Assembly (NCBI GenBank): GCA_030633365.1
Contig: DAOVSY010000068.1
Coordinates: forward strand, 1 to 10,946
Length of the DNA stretch: 10,946 bases
Reading direction: 5' to 3'
Source: Spirochaetaceae bacterium
Lineage (GTDB): Bacteria > Spirochaetota > Spirochaetia > B11-G9
How positions within the stretch are numbered: position 1 is the first letter of the stretch; each line of letters opens with the position of its first letter. Below, piece after piece: positions 5,113 to 10,946 of this stretch. Below the pieces are notes generated by a model. It was not told the origin of the DNA. It saw only the letters and a list, made by a program, of their open reading frames with translations, and ran no database searches. The translations under genes and the position numbers were made by a program.

Positions 5113-7269
5113 GTGAAAGATGAAAATATTCTTCTTCAAATTGATAAACAAAACCACAATGCATTTCAGATGATACATAATAACCCTGAAGAAGGGTTAA
5201 AACTAAGCAAAGAAATTTTTAGAACCTCAAAAGAACAGAAATATGAGAGAGGAATAGCTGAAAGCAAACTAATTGAAGGCTGGTGCCTTCTTTTACAAAA
5301 CAGTCACGAAAAATCACTAAAAGCTCTCGAATACAGCTTAAAGATATTTATATCCATAAAGGATCTGGTTGGAGAGATGAAAGCTCTTAATGCATTTGGA
5401 GTCCTCTATACCAATATAAGCAACTATAAAACTGCAATGGATTACTATACACAGTCCCTTGAACTTAGCAAAAAAACAAATAATACAGAACGCCTTGGGA
5501 CTGCCTATATAAATATTGGCAGCCTCTATTCTGAACTGGGGAAAAATGATGCTGCTTTGGAATATTATAACAACGCTCTGGAAATAATAAAAAAAACAAA
5601 TAATCAGGATCAACTATGTGCCTGCATGATCAATATTGGTGATGTTTACTATACTAAAAAAAACTATACCCAAGCTCTTAAAAATTACAACCAAAGTCTT
5701 GAAATAGCAGAATCAGTAAAAAACAGAGTATATGAAAGTAACTGCCTTACTTCAATTGGTAAACTTTATAAGGAAACAAATGAATTTGAGAAAGCTGAAA
5801 TATATCAGGAACGCAGCCTGGAAATCTCAAAATCTCTTGGGAACAATTTAAGTAAAGTTGAATGTTTAACAAATCTGGCTTTTTTATATTTTACAAAAAA
5901 TGAAATTGAAAAATCAATTGATTTTCATATGAAAGCTATTGCATTAAGTACATTAATTAATTCCAAGTATTATGAATCTATAAATTATCAGGGTATTTCA
6001 AAAGCTCATGAACAAAATAAAAATTTGAGTACAGCTCTTGATTACCTTAAACTTCATAACACTGTAAAGTCTAAGCTTCATGATGAAGAAATTAACATGA
6101 ATGTGGAAAGGATAAAAGTACAAAATAAGATTGAAGCAGCAAAAAAAGATGCAGAAATTCAAAGGAAAAAGAATTCAGAACTTCAGGAAGCTTTTGATAG
6201 AGTATCTATATTAAACAAAATTGGACAGGATATTATATCTTCCCTGGATATGGGAATAATTCTTGCTAATATTTATAAACACCTGTCATCTTTTATCAGT
6301 GCAGATTTATTTGGAATAGCTCTATATGAAGAGAAAAGTAAAATTATCGATTTTAAATATTTTATTATTGATGGTGTAAAATCTCCAAATGAAAGAAAAC
6401 CTGTACCCTCAGTAGGGAGTATGGCAGGATGGGTCATTTCAAATAACAAATACCTGCATCTAAATGATGTTCAAAATGAATATCTTGATTATGTCCCAAA
6501 ACTACTTGGGTCCAAAACCTATGAAACAAATTCTTTAATCTTTGTACCTTTAATTATAAATCAGAAAACAATTGGCGTTATAACTGTACAAAGCTATAAG
6601 CTTAATGCTTATTCAAATCAGCATCTGGAAATTATTCAAGCTGTTGGAGCGTATAGTGCAATCGCCCTGGAGAACTCAAAGGTTCATGAGGAGATTAGTA
6701 AACTTAATACAATAATTAATTCTGAAAAAAAAGAACTTGAAAGAGCCTATCAAAAAATTGACATACTTGCAAACCACGATATCCTTACAGGATTACCTAA
6801 CAGAAGATTATTTATAGAGTTGCTTAAACAGGAGCTTAGACAGGCTGACCGGCAAAAAACAAAAACAGCTGTTCTATTTATAGATCTTGATGATTTTAAA
6901 CCTGTCAACGATAAAATGGGGCACCATGCAGGTGATAAAGTACTGCAAATGGTAGCACAACGATTTAATTCTACACTTAGGGAATCTGATGCAATTGCAC
7001 GTATTGGAGGAGATGAGTTCGCTGCAATCATCTGTAATGTTAAAAACATAAAGGATATTAAGAAAATAGCAGAGAAAATAATTAGTAAGTTTAAAAACCC
7101 ATTTAAGTATGGTAACTATAAATTCCAAATTGGAATAAGTATGGGAATTAGTGTATATCCTGATGATGATGATAAAATAGATGGTTTATTAAAAAAAGCA
7201 GATACAGCTATGTATAAAATAAAATCAGAAAGCAAAAACTCTTTTATCTTTTATAAAGAAGAAAAATAA
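5113..7269 (+). CDS. TPR-GAF-GGDEF diguanylate cyclase
   Basis: Cytoplasmic signalling enzyme predicted to make cyclic di-GMP from two GTP. Numbered from the GTG at 5113, it holds seven very regular 40-residue TPR units (about 49-328), a charged coiled coil (about 322-364), a GAF sensor domain (about 367-524), a second short helix and a GGDEF domain (about 552-714). The active-site motif GGDEF is intact (632-636), as are the metal-binding FIDLDDFKPVND segment and the HHAGD turn. A canonical RxxD inhibitory site (RESD, 623-626) lies five residues before GGDEF, so product feedback is expected. There are no TM helices. An upstream in-frame ATG (5029) lies inside the divergent MFS gene and lacks a ribosome-binding site, so it is disfavoured; GTG 5113 also lacks one, so the start is uncertain. 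The TPR and GAF parts probably sense a protein or small ligand. Confidence 0.9.
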   Translation: MKDENILLQIDKQNHNAFQMIHNNPEEGLKLSKEIFRTSKEQKYERGIAESKLIEGWCLLLQNSHEKSLKALEYSLKIFISIKDLVGEMKALNAFGVLYTNISNYKTAMDYYTQSLELSKKTNNTERLGTAYINIGSLYSELGKNDAALEYYNNALEIIKKTNNQDQLCACMINIGDVYYTKKNYTQALKNYNQSLEIAESVKNRVYESNCLTSIGKLYKETNEFEKAEIYQERSLEISKSLGNNLSKVECLTNLAFLYFTKNEIEKSIDFHMKAIALSTLINSKYYESINYQGISKAHEQNKNLSTALDYLKLHNTVKSKLHDEEINMNVERIKVQNKIEAAKKDAEIQRKKNSELQEAFDRVSILNKIGQDIISSLDMGIILANIYKHLSSFISADLFGIALYEEKSKIIDFKYFIIDGVKSPNERKPVPSVGSMAGWVISNNKYLHLNDVQNEYLDYVPKLLGSKTYETNSLIFVPLIINQKTIGVITVQSYKLNAYSNQHLEIIQAVGAYSAIALENSKVHEEISKLNTIINSEKKELERAYQKIDILANHDILTGLPNRRLFIELLKQELRQADRQKTKTAVLFIDLDDFKPVNDKMGHHAGDKVLQMVAQRFNSTLRESDAIARIGGDEFAAIICNVKNIKDIKKIAEKIISKFKNPFKYGNYKFQIGISMGISVYPDDDDKIDGLLKKADTAMYKIKSESKNSFIFYKEEK

Positions 7270-7270
7270 T

Positions 7271-7717
7271 ATGAAAAGTTCTTCTATATTCCTATTTGCT
7301 TTGACAGCAGCAATTGGTAATGCATTATTTGCAGCCGGTCAGAAAAAAGCTGCAGGAATTGATAATTCTCTGTTATTTGTGGGTCTTTCGGCAATAGTAT
7401 GTATTGTACTAACTTTTCTTGTAATCCTTATAATGCAGAGTAATACTAACTTTGGCAGTATAATTAAAGTAAATTGGATTTGGATTCTTATGAGTGGATT
7501 TGGATTGTTCCTTACATATCTGGGATTTAATCTACTCTATACCAGGTTTGGAGCCACAGGTTATGTGTACTATGCAGTCCTTTCAATTATTACCACCTCT
7601 CTTATTGTAGGAGTATTTATTTTCAAAGAAAGACTGAATATATATCATTTTGCATCCATTGGTTTTTCTTTAATTGCGATAATACTATTTACACTGGGTA
7701 ATAATGCATCCAACTGA
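7271..7717 (+). CDS. half-size DMT/EamA-type transporter (148 aa)
   Basis: Inner-membrane protein with five predicted TM helices (about 4-22, 34-54, 69-89, 97-117 and 124-143), equal to one half of a ten-TM drug/metabolite transporter. The C-terminal part, ATGYVYYAVLSIITTSLIVGVFIFKERLN followed by a glycine-containing last helix, is the EamA signature, with the conserved Glu in FKERL (118-122). Half-size members normally pair to form a working transporter, either with themselves or with a second half; no second half is nearby. The ATG lies 1 nt after the GGDEF stop with only a weak AGAAG upstream, so the two genes are cotranscribed and probably translationally coupled. Substrate unknown. Confidence 0.8.
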   Translation: MKSSSIFLFALTAAIGNALFAAGQKKAAGIDNSLLFVGLSAIVCIVLTFLVILIMQSNTNFGSIIKVNWIWILMSGFGLFLTYLGFNLLYTRFGATGYVYYAVLSIITTSLIVGVFIFKERLNIYHFASIGFSLIAIILFTLGNNASN

Positions 7718-7740
7718 TTAATGTTTATATTAAATTGCCT

Positions 7741-7763
7741 GGTCGGCTATGCAACCAAAGGAG
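7741..7763 (+). repeat. RBS-proximal repeat unit upstream of the amidohydrolase
   Basis: GGTCGGCTATGCAACC followed by AAAGGAG. The same arrangement, GGTCG..ATGCA.CC.AAGG, recurs next to the ribosome-binding site of the ABC binding-protein gene (9148-9212). GGTCG can pair with CAACC around a 6-nt loop, with one C-A mismatch on the plus strand that becomes a G-U pair on the minus strand. The AAAGGAG that follows is the ribosome-binding site of the amidohydrolase. Confidence 0.55.
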
Positions 7764-7769
7764 TAATCT

Positions 7770-9080
7770 ATGAGCATAGTTATAAAAAATGGTGTTGTCA
7801 TTACAATGGATTCCACTAGACCTATTATTGAGAAAGGAATGATTATTATTGAAAATGATACCATTGCTTATGTTGGGAAAGAAAATATTACCCTTATCCC
7901 ACAGGATGCAAAAATTATAGATGCCAAAGGTGGAATAATAATGCCAGGCATGATAAATACCCATACTCATATTGGAATGTCTCTCTTTAGAACCCTGGCT
8001 GATGATACAGCAGACAGATTAAAAAAATATCTGTTTCCTCTGGAAAAGAAATTCGTAACACCGGAACTTGTCTACTGGGCATCTCTCTACTCCCTGACAG
8101 AAATGATAGAAGGAGGAACAACAACATTTGCAGATATGTACTATTTTGAAGACAAAGTTGCAGATGCAGCAGTAAAAGCGGGTGTAAGAGGAATTCTGGG
8201 AGAATCTGTTTTAAACTTCCCTGCACCGGATGCAAAAGAACCCTACGGAGGATTTGCATACACTGAGAAATTTCTTGGGTCTTACTCTAATCATCCACTA
8301 ATAACTCCTGCTCTGGCGCCCCATGCTCCATACTCCCTGGATTTTGAAAATCTAAAAAAAACAGCTGCCCTTGCTGAGGATTTGGATATCCCCATACTCA
8401 GCCATCTGGCAGAAATGCCCTTTGAAATGAAGCAAATAGCGGAAGAGTATGGAATGAGTCCAGTTGAGTTGTATTCCAAAACAGGTTTACTAAGCCCCAG
8501 GATGACAGCAGCTCATTGTATCTATGTAGATAACAAAGATATAAATCTTTTAAAAATCAGCGGAACAGGTGTTGCACATAATATTGCTGCAAATCTGAAG
8601 GGAGGAAAGGGTATCTCCCCTGCTCTAAAAATGTTTGATATGGATATACCTATAGGACTTGGGACAGACGGTCCAATGAGCGGAAATACCATGGATCTTG
8701 TAAACCTTCTTGGTTACACAGCCAAAATACACAAACTGGACAATAAAGACCGAACAGTTATGCCTCCCCAAAAAGTTGTGGAAATGGCTACCATAGGTGG
8801 AGCCAGGGCATTACACATTGAAGATAAAACAGGATCACTGGAAAAAGGGAAAAAGGCGGATATTATTATTGTTTCCACTGAATCAACAGTAATGTTCCCA
8901 ATATATGACTACTACTCTGCACTGGTGTACTGCGCCAGCCCCAGAGATGTTAATTCTGTTATAATAAACGGTGAACTGGTAATGGAAGATAGAAAAATAA
9001 AAACTTTCGATAAAAATGAAACCAGAACTGAATCAGGAAAAATTGTTGTTAAAATAAAAGAAGGACTGAAGGATTTTTGA
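7770..9080 (+). CDS. amidohydrolase, 5'-methylthioadenosine/S-adenosylhomocysteine deaminase-like
   Basis: Cytosolic metal-dependent deaminase of the amidohydrolase superfamily, 436 residues, the normal length. Residues expected for a mononuclear-metal deaminase are all present: H65 and H67 (NTHTH), H212 and E215 (HLAE), H249 (AAHC) and D300 (GTDG). The PHAPY turn (184-188) and the C-terminal beta-sandwich segment (GSLEKGKKADIIIV) are also typical. The overall pattern is that of MtaD, which deaminates MTA, SAH and adenosine. The active-site loop reads GTDGPMSGNTMDL, where MtaD from Thermotoga (from memory) has GTDGAASNN, and NIAANLKGGKG replaces NPASNLKLGNG, so the true substrate may be another amino-substituted purine or pterin-like ring. 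ATG with AAAGGAG 6 nt upstream. It lies 52 nt after the DMT gene and before an ABC importer. Confidence 0.85.
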   Translation: MSIVIKNGVVITMDSTRPIIEKGMIIIENDTIAYVGKENITLIPQDAKIIDAKGGIIMPGMINTHTHIGMSLFRTLADDTADRLKKYLFPLEKKFVTPELVYWASLYSLTEMIEGGTTTFADMYYFEDKVADAAVKAGVRGILGESVLNFPAPDAKEPYGGFAYTEKFLGSYSNHPLITPALAPHAPYSLDFENLKKTAALAEDLDIPILSHLAEMPFEMKQIAEEYGMSPVELYSKTGLLSPRMTAAHCIYVDNKDINLLKISGTGVAHNIAANLKGGKGISPALKMFDMDIPIGLGTDGPMSGNTMDLVNLLGYTAKIHKLDNKDRTVMPPQKVVEMATIGGARALHIEDKTGSLEKGKKADIIIVSTESTVMFPIYDYYSALVYCASPRDVNSVIINGELVMEDRKIKTFDKNETRTESGKIVVKIKEGLKDF

Positions 9081-9090
9081 AGGATTTAGT

Positions 9091-9119
9091 TTGACAGAAT
9101 CACTCTGCTATTCTATCAT
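9091..9119 (+). promoter_or_regulatory. sigma70-type promoter of the ABC binding-protein gene
   Basis: A perfect TTGACA (9091-9096) and TATCAT (9114-9119, 5 of 6) are separated by 17 bp, 10 nt after the amidohydrolase stop. Initiation near 9126 would give a leader of about 93 nt containing the repeat units and hairpins at 9140-9212. Confidence 0.7.
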
Positions 9120-9139
9120 GTATATACAATTATTAAAGG

Positions 9140-9179
9140 CTAAGGCTGGTCGCAAATGCAACCTAAGGCTGGTCGCAAA
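9140..9179 (+). repeat. tandem direct repeat in the leader of the ABC binding-protein gene
   Basis: CTAAGGCTGGTCGCAAA occurs identically at 9140-9156 and 9163-9179, a 23-bp period. A third, diverged unit (GCTCGCCTATGCATCC then TAAGGAG, 9190-9212) merges into the ribosome-binding site. Unit 1 contains GGTCGC-AAAT-GCAACC (9148-9163), which can form a 6-position stem with one C-A mismatch. Confidence 0.8.
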
Positions 9180-9197
9180 CAAGTTTGCTGCTCGCCT
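9166..9197 (+). promoter_or_regulatory. imperfect hairpin just upstream of the binding-protein RBS
   Basis: In the leader RNA, GCAAAC (9175-9180) pairs perfectly with GTTTGC (9183-9188) across AA, and AGGC (9166-9169) pairs with GCCT (9194-9197). The middle is joined by one G-C and two G-U pairs with two mismatches. The hairpin ends 8 nt before the AAGGAG ribosome-binding site (9207-9212), close enough to affect ribosome loading or mRNA stability. No known riboswitch class was recognised. Confidence 0.5.
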
Positions 9198-9218
9198 ATG
9201 CATCCTAAGGAGTATAAA

Positions 9219-10295
9219 ATGCAGAAAAAAATCGTTTTTATTTTTATCATTGTAATGATGTTCTCAATGGTTCCTTTTATCTTTGCCACAGCAGAGAAAG
9301 AAGTAACTCCCGAAGCGGATTCAATGCCGTTTAAAGGACAAACTCTTAACCTGTCATGGTGGGGTTATGGAATGGATCTTCTTGACAAAAATGTTGTAAA
9401 ACCTTTTGAAGAAAAATACGGTGTAACTGTAGTTTCCGAAACTGGTAACAATTCGGCAAGATTCACAAAAATGGTAGCAAGAAAGGGCAATCCTGTAATA
9501 GATGTTGCACTTTTTGCAGGAGCATGGGCTTATAAAGCAACTCAGGAAGGAATTATTCAGCCATATAATCCATCACTGATAACTAATCTTGATGCTATTA
9601 TGGAATCTGCAAAAGATCCCCTTGGTGGAAAATACGCAATTGGTTATACAATTCAGCACCTTGGTCTTTGCTACAGAACAGACAAAATTGATCCAATTAC
9701 ATCCTGGAGAGATCTTTCAAATGATGATCTAAAAGGATTTTTAACAATACCGCAAATTTCAACTACCTATGGACCATCAATAATCTACATGCTTTCCAAA
9801 GCATGGGGTGGAAGTTTTGATGCTACAGATGTTGGATGGGAAAAACTTGAAGAACTTTCAGACAACCTCCTTACAGCTTATGTAAGATCATCAGAGCTTA
9901 ATACACTTATCCTCCAGGAAGAAGTATATGCAGCTCCTTATGCAAGTTTTGCCTGGGGCAATATACTTGCCAGCGAATTACCAATTAAAAATGTAATTCC
10001 AGAAGAAGGTCTTGTTGGTTCATTCAGTGTGATCAGTGTTGCTGCAGGAACAAAGAACGAAGAACTTGCACACTTATTTATAGACCATATGCTCTCCTAT
10101 GAAGTTCAATTAGCAGAAGCTATGGACCTTGTAGACAGCCCTGTAAGAAAAGACATAAAACTACCTGCTGATATTGCTGCAAATCTGACTTACGGAGATG
10201 AACTGATCAGCCAGCTGAATTTCTTTGACCTTAAAGAAATGGCAGCTGTAGAAGCTGAATGGCTTGATAAATGGAATGCCATTTTTACAAAATAA
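9219..10295 (+). CDS. ABC transporter extracellular solute-binding protein, PotD-like
   Basis: Periplasmic binding protein of an ABC importer, of the type that binds polyamines, iron or related solutes. It has 358 residues from ATG 9219, which is preferred over the in-frame ATG 9156 because CTAAGGAG lies 6 nt upstream and a clean signal peptide follows. The signal peptide covers 1-25 with cleavage after ATA (23-25), with no lipobox. The mature protein opens with LNLSWWGYGMD and a FEEKYGVTVV segment, typical of the spermidine/putrescine (PotD) fold. LGLCYRTDKI is the usual hinge strand, and ITSWRDLSNDDLKGFLTIP matches the family's 'W.DL..p.lkgki.lp' segment. A PotB-type permease follows. The ligand is unassigned; the adjacent deaminase hints at an amine or nitrogen heterocycle. 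Confidence 0.88.
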   Translation: MQKKIVFIFIIVMMFSMVPFIFATAEKEVTPEADSMPFKGQTLNLSWWGYGMDLLDKNVVKPFEEKYGVTVVSETGNNSARFTKMVARKGNPVIDVALFAGAWAYKATQEGIIQPYNPSLITNLDAIMESAKDPLGGKYAIGYTIQHLGLCYRTDKIDPITSWRDLSNDDLKGFLTIPQISTTYGPSIIYMLSKAWGGSFDATDVGWEKLEELSDNLLTAYVRSSELNTLILQEEVYAAPYASFAWGNILASELPIKNVIPEEGLVGSFSVISVAAGTKNEELAHLFIDHMLSYEVQLAEAMDLVDSPVRKDIKLPADIAANLTYGDELISQLNFFDLKEMAAVEAEWLDKWNAIFTK

Positions 10296-10307
10296 CATAC
10301 AGTATAT

Positions 10308-10331
10308 TATCCCGGGGCTACTCCCGGGATA
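10308..10331 (+). terminator. GC-rich intergenic hairpin between binding protein and permease
   Basis: TATCCCGGG (10308-10316) pairs perfectly over 9 bp with CCCGGGATA (10323-10331) around GCTACT, followed by a poor U-tract (GATTTTAAAA). This is typical of an intra-operon attenuator or 3'-end stabiliser that leaves more mRNA for the binding protein than for the permease. Confidence 0.7.
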
Positions 10332-10363
10332 GATTTTAAAATATCTTTAAAAAGAGCTGCTAA

Positions 10364-10946
10364 ATGAATCAGATCAATATTAAAAGAACTCTGCTTCTCC
10401 TGCTTCTTCCGGGTTCAGTATTTCTACTATTCTTTTTTGTACTTCCTCTGATTTTTGTTTTTACTGAAAGTTTTCAGGGACAGGACGGAGGTCTTACAGT
10501 TCTAAGATACACAGAAGTACTAACAAGTAAGCAGTTTCATTTTGTATACCTTCGTACTCTAAAAATTGCATTGATAGTTACACCCCTGGCAGTGTTAGTT
10601 GCATATCCCAGTGCATATATAATTACAAAGATGACAACAAGGAAAAAATCGATAATGATGTCACTTGTAATACTCCCGCTAATGACAAGCCCTGTAGCAA
10701 GAACATTTGCCTGGATTGTAATTCTTGGGCGTTTTGGGCTTATCAATCAGACTCTGGCTGCTGCCCGGGTAACCAGTGAACCTCTCAGACTCATGTATAC
10801 CGAAGGAGCTATTGTAGCAGGCCTCCTCCAGTTATTTATGCCTATTATGGTCCTGACTCTGGTAAGTGCACTGGAAAATATACCGGAAGAGGTTGAGGAA
10901 GCCGCCCTAAGTCTGGGATCAGGGAAATCCGGAACCTTTTTCAGAG
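10364..10946 (+). CDS. ABC transporter permease, PotB-like (partial, runs off window)
   Basis: Inner-membrane permease subunit of the importer served by the preceding binding protein. The first 194 residues are visible. They show an N-terminal TM helix (about 9-33), a periplasmic segment, TM helices around 66-88, 98-121 and 148-168, and the EAA loop (EEAALSLGSGKSGTFFR, 178-194), which docks the cytoplasmic ATPase. The order (SBP, then a PotB-like permease) predicts a PotC-like permease and an ATPase just beyond the right edge. The start is ATG with only a weak GAG 8 nt upstream; no better alternative is seen. The frame was read by hand and is open to the end of the window. Confidence 0.88.
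   Translation, partial: MNQINIKRTLLLLLLPGSVFLLFFFVLPLIFVFTESFQGQDGGLTVLRYTEVLTSKQFHFVYLRTLKIALIVTPLAVLVAYPSAYIITKMTTRKKSIMMSLVILPLMTSPVARTFAWIVILGRFGLINQTLAAARVTSEPLRLMYTEGAIVAGLLQLFMPIMVLTLVSALENIPEEVEEAALSLGSGKSGTFFR

Noticed and set aside
1382..9123. Identical 14-mer ATTCTATCATGTAT at 1382-1395 and 9110-9123
   Set aside because: It covers the -10 box at the second site, but the first has no -35 partner; in AT-rich DNA of this length such a match is expected by chance.
9140..9212. Integron attC-like site or CRISPR-like array
   Set aside because: Only two exact 17-bp repeats with 6-nt spacing, no integrase or cas genes, and no cassette structure.
9156..9218. Longer N-terminus for the ABC binding protein from ATG 9156
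   Set aside because: Those 21 codons are the repeat units read through in frame; the ribosome-binding site and signal peptide both point to ATG 9219.

Overview
The window is AT-rich bacterial DNA, gene-dense and chromosomal in character, with no phage, plasmid, insertion-sequence or CRISPR genes. The gene mix (TRAP and ABC solute-binding proteins, a TPR-GAF-GGDEF sensor, a MotA-like membrane protein, a small double-zinc-ribbon protein) and the mixture of strong Shine-Dalgarno sites with starts lacking one would fit a free-living anaerobic spirochaete. That placement is inferred from general resemblance; no marker gene in the window proves it.

Layout. Positions 1-830 (minus) hold the first 276 residues of a TRAP-transporter substrate-binding lipoprotein, with its own sigma70-type promoter and a leader of about 170 nt that contains a possible coupled 23-codon upstream ORF. 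A 61-66 residue small protein (minus) follows. Then comes a solitary tRNA-Arg(CCU) on the plus strand, with a near-consensus promoter and a terminator hairpin. Next is a minus-strand pair, a small eight-cysteine zinc-ribbon protein and a MATE exporter, whose stop and TTG start overlap as TTGA. Divergent from this pair, on the plus strand, is a 41-codon small ORF followed by a short MotA-like four-TM protein. That protein ends exactly where a convergent MFS transporter ends, with no bases between the two stops. Divergent from the MFS gene is a large TPR-GAF-GGDEF diguanylate cyclase. A half-size DMT/EamA transporter follows 1 nt later, and then an amidohydrolase of the MtaD (5'-methylthioadenosine/SAH deaminase) type. 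Last comes a PotD-type ABC binding protein with its own promoter and a PotB-type permease cut by the window end.

How the genes may work together. The right end looks like an import-and-catabolism unit: a deaminase-type amidohydrolase, a periplasmic binding protein and a permease, so the imported compound may be the deaminase substrate or a related amine. The binding-protein gene has three likely control layers: its own promoter, a structured leader made of about 23-nt repeats beside the ribosome-binding site, and a GC-rich hairpin between binding protein and permease that should keep permease expression lower. A related repeat unit sits next to the ribosome-binding site of the amidohydrolase. 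This shared RBS-proximal element is the most interesting non-coding signal in the window.

Other points worth a look are a TRAP binding protein with Tyr where the carboxylate-binding Arg normally sits, a MotA-like protein lacking most of the cytoplasmic domain, and two divergent starts that each lie 6 nt after a -10 box, suggesting leaderless mRNAs.
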